A stretch of 43,875 bases of DNA from positions 1-43,875 of the forward strand of contig JAUHYK010000032.1 of NCBI GenBank assembly GCA_030426465.1. Direction: 5' to 3'. This DNA is from Alphaproteobacteria bacterium (GTDB lineage: Bacteria; Pseudomonadota; Alphaproteobacteria; Caulobacterales; Parvularculaceae). Positions 1 through 8,128 of the stretch are shown in pieces. Below the pieces are notes generated by a model. It had not been told where the DNA came from, did not search any database, and saw only the letters and a program-made list of their open reading frames with translations. How positions within the stretch are numbered: position 1 is the stretch's first letter; each line of letters begins with the position of its first letter. Made by a program: the position numbers and the translations under genes.

Positions 1-549
1 CTGGCGCTCGCCGTCAAGAAAGAGCCCAATGACGCCAACGCCATGGCGCTGGCGACGGTGGATGAAACCGGCATGCCCGATGTGCGCATGGTGCTCCTGA
101 AAGATTTCGACGCCTGCGGCCTCACTTTCTACACCAATCTGGAGAGCGCCAAGGGACGAGAACTCGCCGCCAACCCGAAAGCCGCCATCGTGTTTCACTG
201 GAAGTCGATCCGCCGTCAGGTGCGGTTCCGCGGCAATGTGGAGCCGGTTACGGATGAGGAGGCGGACGCTTATTTTGCGAGCCGCGCGCGCGGCGCGCGC
301 ATTGGGGCTTGGGCTTCGGAGCAGTCCCGTCCAATGGAAAGCCGTTTCGCGCTGGAAAAAGCGGTCGCCAAAAAAACCGCGCAATTCGGCCTTGGCGACA
401 TTCCCCGTCCGCCCCACTGGTCAGGATACAGAGTAATTCCGACTGAGATTGAGTTCTGGGTCAACCGCCCGTTCCGGCTCCATGAACGGCTGGTCTATCG
501 ACGGCCGGACGCAACCTCGGCATGGACAAAAGAAAACCTTTACCCATAA
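1..549 (+). CDS. pdxH: Pyridoxamine 5'-phosphate oxidase (5'-truncated by window edge)
   Basis: The frame is open from base 1, so the N-terminus (roughly 25-30 residues by family length) lies outside the window. The visible 182 residues contain the FMN-binding split-barrel signatures: [14 protein letters not shown] near the start, DVRMVLLK, the [12 protein letters not shown] motif and the C-terminal [10 protein letters not shown], whose Arg-x-His belongs to the PLP/PNP active site. The enzyme oxidises pyridoxamine or pyridoxine 5'-phosphate to pyridoxal phosphate with FMN and O2 in the cytosol. An internal ATG at 43 is not the real start because the family motif begins before it. The next gene starts 11 bases downstream, so co-transcription is likely. 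The identification is firm. Confidence 0.95.
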   Translation: MALAVKKEPNDANAMALATVDETGMPDVRMVLLKDFDACGLTFYTNLESAKGRELAANPKAAIVFHWKSIRRQVRFRGNVEPVTDEEADAYFASRARGARIGAWASEQSRPMESRFALEKAVAKKTAQFGLGDIPRPPHWSGYRVIPTEIEFWVNRPFRLHERLVYRRPDATSAWTKENLYP

Positions 550-560
550 TAGGATGCTGG

Positions 561-956
561 ATGGGCCGATCTGTTGAAAGCTGCGTACTGCCAGACCTGA
601 TGAAACCCATCGGGCCCTATTCGCATTATACAAAAGCAGGTGATTTTATTTCGATCAGCGCCATCGCCGGCGTTGACCCTGCCACAGGCGATCTTGCCGG
701 CGATGATATAGAAAGCCAGACAGCGCAAATTCTAAAAGCGATTAGCGCCCTCCTTGAAAAAGCAGGCTCCGGCTGGACGCATGTGCTTCACGTCAATGTC
801 TTTCTGGCGGATATGTCCCTGTTTCAGCGGATGAACGCAGTCTATGCGCAAGTGCTTGGCGAAAACGGTCCGGCGCGATCGGTGGTTGAAGTAACGGCGC
901 TGCCCAAGCCCGGCGCCTTGTTGACCATGAACGCAACCGCCGTCGAAAAGCCCTAA
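561..956 (+). CDS. RidA/YjgF/UK114-family protein
   Basis: This 131-residue protein has the RidA fold signature: an IGPYSHY-type N-terminus, a GVDPATGDLAG segment and a C-terminal GPARSVVEVTALPK block. Arg106 corresponds to the substrate-binding Arg105 of E. coli RidA, which deaminates reactive enamines and imines released by PLP enzymes. The Glu that normally follows in the C-terminal strand (EIEAIA in RidA) reads MNATA here, so it may belong to a Rid subgroup without classical 2-aminoacrylate deaminase activity. The start at 561 is chosen because AGGA lies 6 bases upstream; an upstream ATG at 522 would overlap pdxH, and ATG 600 would also keep the domain. Lying next to pdxH is sensible for B6 chemistry. 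Confidence 0.82.
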   Translation: MGRSVESCVLPDLMKPIGPYSHYTKAGDFISISAIAGVDPATGDLAGDDIESQTAQILKAISALLEKAGSGWTHVLHVNVFLADMSLFQRMNAVYAQVLGENGPARSVVEVTALPKPGALLTMNATAVEKP

Positions 957-1070
957 AGCGCCGCTGCCTGACTGCGCCGATTTTTACGTCTGGCTTCCCC
1001 TTCCGGAGCGTCACCGCGACGCGGTGCGGTAGTCTCCCGCCTATAAGGCTCAATAACAGGGAGAAGCCAC

Positions 1071-2108
1071 ATGGCCGGGAAGTTCAGAACCATTGCAACC
1101 GAGGAAGCCTTCTCGATTCCGGAGGTCGCCGAGGCGCTGAAATATGTGTCGCGAGGGCCAAGCCAGTCCCTCGACAAACTCCTTGTCAGAGGCATCTACG
1201 ATTCCAATGACGGCAAAGGTTATGACGCGCTGAACTTTCTCGACGGCCTCCTCGATGTGGAAGACCGCCGTCTGAAACAGATGGACGATCTCGACATCGA
1301 CATGCATCTTTTGTCGCTTACGGCGCCGGGGGTTCAGATGTTCGACGCTGACACGGCGACCGATCTCGCCGCGCTCGCCAATGATGTGCTCGCCGATATT
1401 TGCAAACGCCATCCGACGCGGTTTTCCGGGCTCGCCGCCTTCGCGCCGCAATCACCGAAGCGCGCAGCGAAAGAAATGGAGCGTGCGATCAACGATCTGA
1501 AGCTCAATGGCTTCATTTTGAATTCACACACCAATGACGAATATCTCGACGACCCGAAATACTGGCCGTTTCTGGAAGCGGCCGAAGCGCTGGACGCCTG
1601 CATCTATATTCATCCGCGCGCAGCGTCTTATGGGCTCAAAGGGCCGTTGCAGGATTACGGCATGGACTCGGCCATGTGGGGCTACGGCGTTGAGGTCGGC
1701 ACTCACGCCGTGCGGATGATGACGTCCGGTCTGTTCGATAAATTTCCGAAGCTCAAAATCTGCATCGGCCATATGGGCGAGGCGATTCCGTTCTGGATAT
1801 GGCGCATCACCTTCATGAATTCGCGCGCTCAGGAAGGGGACCGTGCGCCGAAAACTTCCCTCACCATGGAAGAATATTTCAAGCGCAATTTCGTCATTAC
1901 GACCAGCGGCGTTGAGGATCATCTGGCGCTTGATTACTCCATCAAGAAGATCGGCGCAGATAATGTTTTGTGGGCGATCGACTACCCTTACCAGCCCATG
2001 AAGCCAGCCGTCGATTTCATCCGCTCCGCGCCGCTCGACGATCAGACCAAGGCTAAAGTCGCCCACAAAAACGCCGAGCGAATCTTTCATATCAAGCCGC
2101 TGGAGTAG
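1071..2108 (+). CDS. Amidohydrolase-family protein, ACMSD/gamma-resorcylate decarboxylase-like
   Basis: This 345-residue protein looks like the Amidohydro_2 group of TIM-barrel metal enzymes (aminocarboxymuconate-semialdehyde, gamma-resorcylate and 2,3-dihydroxybenzoate decarboxylases). The N-terminal IATEEAF replaces the usual E-x-H metal pair, keeping the Glu (residues 11-12) but with Ala-Phe where the His would be. Further candidate ligands are His181 (YIHPRA), His234 (IGHMGE) and Asp304 (IDYPY). GGGAGA precedes the ATG by a normal spacing. Non-oxidative decarboxylation of an aromatic acid is the family's common reaction, but the substrate cannot be read from sequence. The 114 bases upstream hold no other gene. 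Confidence 0.82.
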   Translation: MAGKFRTIATEEAFSIPEVAEALKYVSRGPSQSLDKLLVRGIYDSNDGKGYDALNFLDGLLDVEDRRLKQMDDLDIDMHLLSLTAPGVQMFDADTATDLAALANDVLADICKRHPTRFSGLAAFAPQSPKRAAKEMERAINDLKLNGFILNSHTNDEYLDDPKYWPFLEAAEALDACIYIHPRAASYGLKGPLQDYGMDSAMWGYGVEVGTHAVRMMTSGLFDKFPKLKICIGHMGEAIPFWIWRITFMNSRAQEGDRAPKTSLTMEEYFKRNFVITTSGVEDHLALDYSIKKIGADNVLWAIDYPYQPMKPAVDFIRSAPLDDQTKAKVAHKNAERIFHIKPLE

Positions 2109-2196
2109 GGCTCGGCTCGAATCCGCCATGGCCCCTCACATTGCGTTTTTGTGGTAAGGTTCGTCCCGACGGACGCGATCAGGACGGGGCCTTCGC

Positions 2197-2595
2197 ATGT
2201 CGATCAAGGAAAAGCCGCTCATCAAAGCTGTTGAAAAGCTCGGTCCGCTGCCCGGCTTTTTGTTCGAACATATGGTCTTTGCCGGGATCTTTTCGATCGT
2301 TATGTGCGTTGTTTTCGGCGGTGTTTTTGTGGTGTTTCAGGTCGCCGGAAGGGGCGCGGTTGAGGCGCTCTTTCTTTATGACGCCTTTCGGATCGGCGGA
2401 TATTTCGGGTTGGTTGTGGGCGTTATTGTGCATTTGCTCATATTTGTGAGTTCTTTTTCCGAGCCCGAAGAAGGAAAAATCCGTCGCCGGTTTTTTTATG
2501 GCGGGCTATCTGGCGCCGTCTCACTCCTGATATTCGATTATATGACTAGGGCTCCTTTGAGCGCCTGGTTTGAGCAAGCGGGCCCGCTTGTCTGA
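2197..2595 (+). CDS. Small integral membrane protein, function unknown
   Basis: I do not recognise this 132-residue protein. It has three hydrophobic segments at about residues 27-50, 68-88 and 101-115, with short charged stretches between them (SEPEEGKIRRR before the last), so it should sit in the inner membrane. The ATG at 2197 follows GACGGGG closely. The gene is on the same strand as the next membrane-anchored protein 57 bases downstream and may be co-transcribed with it. There are no cysteine motifs, enzymatic residues or signal peptide. Confidence 0.6.
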   Translation: MSIKEKPLIKAVEKLGPLPGFLFEHMVFAGIFSIVMCVVFGGVFVVFQVAGRGAVEALFLYDAFRIGGYFGLVVGVIVHLLIFVSSFSEPEEGKIRRRFFYGGLSGAVSLLIFDYMTRAPLSAWFEQAGPLV

Positions 2596-2652
2596 TATTG
2601 CCGTGTGTCTCCAAACCCCGTAGATTTTTGCAACCTGACGGGGAGCTTTTGG

Positions 2653-3171
2653 ATGCACATCATCATCGCCATTCTCGGCGCGCTGGCGGCGGCTTTCTGG
2701 GCGTTCACCCATTTCATGAACGCCGCCAATCAGGGGCGCGAGGCTGTCGGCGAGGTCAGAGGCGTTATCCGCCGGGGCAAATGGAACCGGCGCGTCGATC
2801 AGCGGCTCATTGAAAACCTTTCCGACCCGCGCGAGGCGGCGGCGGTGCTGCTTTATCAGATGGCGGCCTATGACGGCGCCGTCACCGACCGGCAGGCGGC
2901 GCATATTCTCGAGGAGATGAAAACCGCTTTCGAGGCCGACGACGAAACGGCGCAGGGCCTTTACGCGTTCGGGCGGATGGCGGTGGGTGAGATCAATGAC
3001 GCCGGTAACAATGTGCGCAAAATTTTACGGCCGGTTGTCGATGTCTGCACCGACGCTGAAAAACAACAACTTGTGGACTTGCTGGAGCGTACGGCGGAGA
3101 TTGAAGGTCCGCCTGCGGATATTCAGCGGCGGTTGATCGCTGAGGCGCGGAGGGTGCTGCTGACCGAGTAA
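2653..3171 (+). CDS. Membrane-anchored TerB-like domain protein
   Basis: This 172-residue protein starts with one hydrophobic anchor (about residues 2-21), followed by a short linker and an all-helical C-terminal region. The segment DPREAAAVLLYQMAAYDGAVTD and the later acidic helices resemble the TerB (tellurite-resistance) helical domain, which binds metal in some members; that match is from pattern only. The start at 2653 is preferred over a GTG at 2605 because GGGGAG sits 7 bases before this ATG. The helical domain is probably cytosolic. The function is unknown, and no other ter genes are nearby. Confidence 0.65.
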   Translation: MHIIIAILGALAAAFWAFTHFMNAANQGREAVGEVRGVIRRGKWNRRVDQRLIENLSDPREAAAVLLYQMAAYDGAVTDRQAAHILEEMKTAFEADDETAQGLYAFGRMAVGEINDAGNNVRKILRPVVDVCTDAEKQQLVDLLERTAEIEGPPADIQRRLIAEARRVLLTE

Positions 3172-3226
3172 GCCAAATCCCGCGCCAAAAATAAAAACGA
3201 CAGGGTGAAAACCCAGGGAGGATCCA

Positions 3227-4033
3227 ATGGCGCAAGCGAAACAAGAAACGGGGATTAATCCTGTTTCTATCAACGACCTGATTGAGGCGGTCGCGGCGGG
3301 TGTGCGCGACTTCGCCAGAGCGCCGCTTTACGGGCTCGTTTTTGGCGGGCTGTTCGCGGCGGGCGGCTGGCTTCTCATGGCGCTGTTGATGGTCCTTGGC
3401 CTTCCTTATCTGGCCTACCCGTTGGCCATGGGCTTCGCTCTTGTGGCGCCTTTCGCCGCCGCAGGGTTTTATGCGGTCAGCGATCATCTGGAGCGCGGAA
3501 CGCCATTGTCATGGGGCGGTGTTCTGGGCGGCGTGCGTGATGCGGTGCGCGGCGATTTGCGCTGGATGGCGCTGGTTACCGGTTTTGCGCTTGTGATCTG
3601 GATGGACATCGCGGCGTTTCTGTTTTTCGCCTTCACCGGCTTTCATGGCGTCGGCCCGGACTTTCTCGATCAGCTTTTTTCAACGCCGTCGGGACTCGTT
3701 TTTCTTGCTCTCGGAAATCTCTCGGGCGCCCTGATCGCCTTTTCCATTTTCTCCATTTCGGCTGTTTCTTTTCCCTTGCTCTATGACCGTGATGTGGATT
3801 TCGTGACGGCGATGGTGACGAGCGTAAAGCTCGTATTGTCGAGCCCACTGACCATGATGATCTGGTGCGCCCTTATTGGCCTCCTGATGGGGCTTTGCGT
3901 GTTATCGGGATTTATCGGCTTTTTCGTAATTCTGCCCATTATCGGCCATGCGACCTGGCGGCTTTATCGCCATGCCATAGCGCGTCCGGCGGAGGGAGAT
4001 ATGCCCGGCGCGGCGGCGCAATTGGCGGGATAA
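3227..4033 (+). CDS. DUF2189-family polytopic membrane protein
   Basis: The 268-residue sequence begins with a short hydrophilic stretch (INDLIEAVAAGVRDFARAPLYGLVFGG) typical of DUF2189 proteins, followed by about six membrane-spanning helices between residues 40 and 255. The ATG at 3227 is preceded by GGGAGG at about 6 bases. The protein family has no established function; many members occur in alphaproteobacteria, some next to cytochrome oxidase assembly genes, which is not the case here. It is probably an inner-membrane protein. Confidence 0.8.
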   Translation: MAQAKQETGINPVSINDLIEAVAAGVRDFARAPLYGLVFGGLFAAGGWLLMALLMVLGLPYLAYPLAMGFALVAPFAAAGFYAVSDHLERGTPLSWGGVLGGVRDAVRGDLRWMALVTGFALVIWMDIAAFLFFAFTGFHGVGPDFLDQLFSTPSGLVFLALGNLSGALIAFSIFSISAVSFPLLYDRDVDFVTAMVTSVKLVLSSPLTMMIWCALIGLLMGLCVLSGFIGFFVILPIIGHATWRLYRHAIARPAEGDMPGAAAQLAG

Positions 4034-4155
4034 AAGCCAACCTTTCCAGGCTTTCATGGGAAAGGCGGCGCAAAAATTTGATTCCGCGCAGGGACTTTGG
4101 CTAGGTTGGCGCAGACGACAGGCAGCAACATCTCACTTGGGAAGGAGACAAATTC

Positions 4156-4548
4156 GTGCTGAGACTATTTGTAACTTTGGGGGCAGGCGCGGCGTTTCTC
4201 ATGAGCGCAGCTTTCGCTCAGGAAGAAATGACTGAAGAGGCGGCCCCGCCGCCTGAGCCAGTGGCGACGCTTGGAGATTGCGCACTCTACGCCGAAGCGC
4301 CGGAGATGCCTGATCCCAAGGAAGCGACCGCGGAAGACCGCGCTGCGACTATTGACGGCATTAAAGGTTTTCAGGCTGCGCTCGGTGAATATCGCGCATG
4401 CCTAGACACTATCTCAGGCAATGAAGAGCTTGAGGTCGATGCCCGTCAGGCGGCGCTCGATGAATTCAACCGTACGGTGGAAATGGAAACCGATATGGTC
4501 AAGGACTGGCAGAAGTTCAGCAAGAAATACGACAAAGCCAACAAATAG
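4156..4548 (+). CDS. Small exported protein, function unknown
   Basis: The 130-residue product begins at a GTG with a strong GAAGGAG 8 bases upstream. Residues 1-21 form a signal peptide ending AFA before QEE, so the mature protein should be periplasmic. The mature part is acidic and mostly helical, with two cysteines (DCALY and YRACLD) about 48 residues apart that could form a disulfide. I do not recognise a family. It is a single gene with its own terminator immediately downstream, suggesting an independent transcript. Confidence 0.7.
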   Translation: MLRLFVTLGAGAAFLMSAAFAQEEMTEEAAPPPEPVATLGDCALYAEAPEMPDPKEATAEDRAATIDGIKGFQAALGEYRACLDTISGNEELEVDARQAALDEFNRTVEMETDMVKDWQKFSKKYDKANK

Positions 4549-4576
4549 GCTTTTGTGTATTTCAGCACACTGATTG

Positions 4577-4610
4577 AAAAAGCGCCGTTATTTGCAACGG
4601 CGCTTTTTTT
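4577..4610. terminator. Bidirectional rho-independent terminator
   Basis: A 9-bp GC-rich stem (AGCGCCGTT / AACGGCGCT) closes a 6-base loop. It is flanked by an A-run on the left and a T-run on the right, so it can end transcripts from both sides. It lies between the exported-protein gene (+) and the NhaC gene (-), which converge on it. Confidence 0.9.
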
Positions 4611-4619
4611 CATGCCGGG

Positions 4620-6062
4620 TTAAGCAGGCGCGACCTTCTTGAGGCCGTGGCCGGTCATGACAAAGGCGCCGGCGAATAGCAGCGAAAAGACCGGGCCGAG
4701 ATAACAGAAGACGGCCCACGGCAATAAATCGAGTGTGGCGACGCCAAGCGTCCCGGCCATGAACAGTCCTGACACGGTCCACGGCATCAAGGGTTCTGTC
4801 ACGGTGACGGAGTCCTCGATAGCGCGGGAAAGGTTTTCCGGCGCCAGATCACGATCAGCGTAAGATTTTTTGAAAAGCCCGCCCACAATCAGCGATGTGA
4901 CGCCGCCATGGCTGGTGACGGCGATCATGACGAGACCCGCGGTCATGGTCGCCGCGATCAGACCGAATGCTGAGCGCACCGCCGACAGCAATGCTTGAAG
5001 CAGAGTCTTCATGGCGCCCGAAACCTCCATCGTCGCGGCGAGTAGAAACGCCGCGATGACGAACATCAGCGTATAGGACATCGACATAACGCCGCCGCGA
5101 TTGAGCAGGTTTTTCAGGCTTTCCGTGGCGAGGCCGTTCGCGTCCGGTTGAACAAGTGCAAGATTGAAGCCGTTGACCAGCGTGCCCGCGGCGGTTTCAA
5201 CCGGAAAGCCTTGTGCGAAGACGCCAATGAAAATCGCAATAACAGAGGATGTCATGATTACCAGCGCGGGCGGGCGTTGCAGGGCGATGCCGCCAATAGC
5301 GACAAAGAGTGGAATGGCGGCCACAAGGTTTAAGTGAAAAATCGATTGCAACGCCGCTTTGATCTCGGCAGCGCCTGTTAATGCGGCGCCGTCCGCATGG
5401 ACCCCGAGAAAACCGATGCCTGCATAGATGAGCGCGGCGATGAGCGCGGGGGGCAGGCTTGTCCACAACATATGGCGAATATGATCATAGAGTTTTGCAC
5501 CGGCCCCGATAGCGGCGATGTTGGTCATGTCGGAAAGCGGCGACAGCTTGTCGCCGAAATAGGCGCCGGAGACGACGGCGCCTGCAACTGGCGCCAGCGG
5601 CAGTCCCATGGCGCCGGCTGCGCCCATGAGTGCGACGCCGATGGTTCCCGCCGCGCCCCATGACGTGCCTGAAATTGTCGACATCAGGGCGGTGGCGGCG
5701 AAGGCGGTCAAGGCCATGAAGCTTGGATGGATCAAATCGACGCCGAGCGTCACCATCAACGGGATCGTGCCGGAAAACATCCAGCTCGACAGCAGGGCGC
5801 CGATGGAGAGGAGGATGAGAATCGCCGGCAGCGCTTCGGCGATGCGTCTTCCGGCTTCAGCTTGAATGCCGGCCCAGTTGCGGCCCTGACGCATAGCGAC
5901 CGCGCCGCCCGACGCAGCGGCGATCAGAATTGAAACGAGCAGCAGATCGCTTGAAAATCCAATGGTGACGACACCGGCGACAATAGCGCCGAAGAGAACG
6001 ATCAATGGCGCAACCGCGAGCCATAAAGGCAGGCGGGGCGTTGGCGTTTGCGCATTTGTCAC
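4620..6062 (-). CDS. nhaC: Na+/H+ antiporter, NhaC family
   Basis: This 480-residue protein is strongly hydrophobic with 11-12 predicted membrane helices. It carries NhaC hallmarks: STISGTSWGAAGTIGVALMG and the GAYFGDKLSPLSDMTNIAA block that includes ion-site Asp and Ser residues in this family. Members exchange Na+ for H+ across the inner membrane; some NhaC paralogues instead move amino or organic acids (for example malate-lactate antiport), so the substrate is not certain. The GTG start overlaps the stop of the upstream Cys/Met enzyme gene by 4 bases (GTGA), implying translational coupling. Confidence 0.88.
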   Translation of the reverse strand: MTNAQTPTPRLPLWLAVAPLIVLFGAIVAGVVTIGFSSDLLLVSILIAAASGGAVAMRQGRNWAGIQAEAGRRIAEALPAILILLSIGALLSSWMFSGTIPLMVTLGVDLIHPSFMALTAFAATALMSTISGTSWGAAGTIGVALMGAAGAMGLPLAPVAGAVVSGAYFGDKLSPLSDMTNIAAIGAGAKLYDHIRHMLWTSLPPALIAALIYAGIGFLGVHADGAALTGAAEIKAALQSIFHLNLVAAIPLFVAIGGIALQRPPALVIMTSSVIAIFIGVFAQGFPVETAAGTLVNGFNLALVQPDANGLATESLKNLLNRGGVMSMSYTLMFVIAAFLLAATMEVSGAMKTLLQALLSAVRSAFGLIAATMTAGLVMIAVTSHGGVTSLIVGGLFKKSYADRDLAPENLSRAIEDSVTVTEPLMPWTVSGLFMAGTLGVATLDLLPWAVFCYLGPVFSLLFAGAFVMTGHGLKKVAPA

Positions 6063-7216
6063 GATAAAGCCTGCTCCAGATCGGCGATCAAATTATCTGC
6101 GCCTTCAAGGCCTATGGAAAACCGCAAGAGCGTGGCGGGAAGGCGCGTTGCGCGGCCCGCCGGGTCAGCTTTGTGACCGCAGATGACGAGGCTTTCCGCG
6201 CCGCCCCAGCTGACCGCACGGCCGAAAAGGGTGAGGCGGTCCGCAATCGCGAGCGTTTCATCGTAACTCGTATCTTTCAGCGCGACGGAGAACAGCCCGG
6301 AAGCGCCCAGCATTTGTTTTTTGAAAAGCGCGGCGTCTTCGTTGCAGAAAGCCGGATGATGAATACCGCCGATGCGCGGATGATCTTGAAGAAAATTTGC
6401 AATCGCAAGCGCGTCTTCATGGTGACGCAGCATCCGGTCAGGCAAGGTCATTAGCCCACGCAGCAACAAAAAGGCGTCGAGCGGCGCCATCACCGATCCG
6501 AGCAACATATAGCTTTTATAGAAAAGGCGTTCGATCAGCTCCCGCGAGCCCATCACCGCGCCGCCGATGACATCGCTATGACCGCCGATATATTTTGAAC
6601 AGGAATGGATCGCCAGATCGGCGCCGAACGCAAGCGGTTTTTGCAGGAGCGGGGTCGCCACAGTGTTGTCAATGACGGTGATGGCGCCGCGCGCCTTCGC
6701 CATGGCGCAAACCTGTGCGATCGGCAGCAGGCGGAACAGCATGGAGCCGGGGCTTTCCATGTAAACCAGTCTTGTTGTGTCGCGCATTTCCGCTGTGATC
6801 GCGTCAATATCTCGCGCATAAGTATGCGACCAGGAGACGCCGAAATCTTCAAGCCGCGCCGCAAGCTCCAGCGTTGGGCCGTAAATATCGTTGAGGAAGA
6901 GAACATGGTCTCCAGCTTTCAAAAGGCCGAAGAGAACCGCGCTGACGGCGCCCATGCCTGACCCGAAACATTTGCAGGCCTCTGCGCGCTCAAGTTTTGC
7001 CAGCGTGTCTTCGAGGACTTTCACCGTCGGGTTGGTTCCGCGAGAGTAAACATTGGCGGAGTGTTCGCGCGAAAGTCCGTCAAGCAATTCCTTCATGGTC
7101 CGCTTGCGATAGAGAGACGCCTGGGAGATCGGCGGCAGGACGGCGCCATGATGATCGTCTGCCGCTTCGCCTGCGCGCAGGCAAATCAGACGGTCATCGG
7201 CGTCAAGTGTGATCAT
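6059..7216 (-). CDS. Cys/Met-metabolism PLP-dependent enzyme (cystathionine lyase/synthase-like)
   Basis: The 385 residues match the trans-sulfuration family of fold-type I PLP enzymes. YSRGTNPT at 57-64 holds the cofactor-phosphate Tyr-x-Arg pair, GSGMGAVSA follows, Asp183 (VIDNT) pairs with the PLP nitrogen, and SCSKYIGGHSD contains the Schiff-base Lys208. Family members interconvert cysteine, homocysteine and cystathionine or make methanethiol. The sequence does not decide between gamma-synthase, beta-lyase and gamma-lyase. The gene is followed directly by the overlapping NhaC gene and preceded 9 bases upstream by the kinase gene, so one operon is likely. An NhaC-type transporter beside it might import or export an amino or organic acid used by this enzyme; that is inference. 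Confidence 0.88.
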   Translation of the reverse strand: MITLDADDRLICLRAGEAADDHHGAVLPPISQASLYRKRTMKELLDGLSREHSANVYSRGTNPTVKVLEDTLAKLERAEACKCFGSGMGAVSAVLFGLLKAGDHVLFLNDIYGPTLELAARLEDFGVSWSHTYARDIDAITAEMRDTTRLVYMESPGSMLFRLLPIAQVCAMAKARGAITVIDNTVATPLLQKPLAFGADLAIHSCSKYIGGHSDVIGGAVMGSRELIERLFYKSYMLLGSVMAPLDAFLLLRGLMTLPDRMLRHHEDALAIANFLQDHPRIGGIHHPAFCNEDAALFKKQMLGASGLFSVALKDTSYDETLAIADRLTLFGRAVSWGGAESLVICGHKADPAGRATRLPATLLRFSIGLEGADNLIADLEQALS

Positions 7217-7225
7217 AGGACCGCC

Positions 7226-8128
7226 TCAACGCGCGCTGTCGCCATTTGTTTCAAGCGCAAGATAAACCGCGCCAAGCGCGCCGGCGTCGCCGCCCAGTCC
7301 GGGAGTGACAATGTAAGTGTCTGCATGATCCGCCTCCGCGCGAACCGTATAACCATTTGTGCGTTCCACAAACTGTGCGCGGATCATGTCCATCAGGATG
7401 GCGCGTTTCATCACGCCGCCGCCGAGAATGATCCGTTGCGGCGCAAGGAGATAGGCGATGGAGACGCAAAGTTGCGCCAGTGCATCGGCGACCAGCGGCC
7501 ATGCTTCATGATCGTCGGGCAGGAGATGCGAGGCGTCGCCCCAGCGCGCGGCGATTGCGGTGGCCGAAGCTAGACCTTCAACGCAGTCGCGGTGATAGGG
7601 ACAGCTTCCGGCAAAGGCCTCGCGGTCGCGGTCTGTGCGCGCAGGATTTATGTGGCCGAACTCGGTGTGGCCGGGTGCGCCGACAAGATTTCCGGCGACC
7701 ATCGCGGCCCCGCCGACCCCGGCGCCGACAGTGATGTAAACGACATCGGAAAGTTCTTTTCCGGCGCCCCACGCGGCCTCGGCGAGAAGGGCGGCGTTGA
7801 CGTCGGTGTCAAGCGTGCAGGGAAGGCCGGTCGCCTCTTCAAGCATGCGCAATGGATTGGCCCCGCGCCAGCCCGGTTTCGGCGTCTTCCCGATCAGGCC
7901 GTAAGTTCGGGATTTGCGGTTGCGGTCGACGGGGCCGAAACTGGCGAGGCCAATGGTTTCGATGGAACAGCCTTCACCACGCAACTTGCCGAGCCAGTCC
8001 GCTGCAGCGGCCACGGTTTCCTCTGGCGTCGTTGTGGGGATCGTCGCGCGCGCGAGAACACCGCCCGGGCCTTTTGCGGCGATGAGCTTCCAGCTCGTCC
8101 CGCCAGCGTCGATCCCGGCGACGATCAC
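7226..8128 (-). CDS. ROK-family sugar kinase, fructokinase-like
   Basis: This 300-residue protein has an N-terminal ATP-phosphate motif (GIDAGGTSWKL, residues 5-15), the catalytic Asp109 in LDTDVNAA, the ROK signature GHTEFGHI (154-160), and a Cys176-x2-His179-x2-Cys182 cluster with His159 that binds zinc in ROK fructokinases. It probably phosphorylates fructose or a related hexose in the cytosol. The GTG start overlaps the upstream metallo-hydrolase stop by 4 bases (GTGA). No sugar transporter is adjacent, so the in vivo sugar is open. Confidence 0.87.
   Translation of the reverse strand: MIVAGIDAGGTSWKLIAAKGPGGVLARATIPTTTPEETVAAAADWLGKLRGEGCSIETIGLASFGPVDRNRKSRTYGLIGKTPKPGWRGANPLRMLEEATGLPCTLDTDVNAALLAEAAWGAGKELSDVVYITVGAGVGGAAMVAGNLVGAPGHTEFGHINPARTDRDREAFAGSCPYHRDCVEGLASATAIAARWGDASHLLPDDHEAWPLVADALAQLCVSIAYLLAPQRIILGGGVMKRAILMDMIRAQFVERTNGYTVRAEADHADTYIVTPGLGGDAGALGAVYLALETNGDSAR

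Noticed and set aside
1524-2129. 201-codon minus-strand frame opposite the decarboxylase-like gene
   Set aside because: No protein-like pattern; the plus-strand metal motifs are convincing.
4041-4065. CCTTTCC ... GGAAAGG stem in front of the small exported protein
   Set aside because: The 7-bp stem has an 11-base loop and no T-run, so it is too weak to call a terminator or a regulator site.
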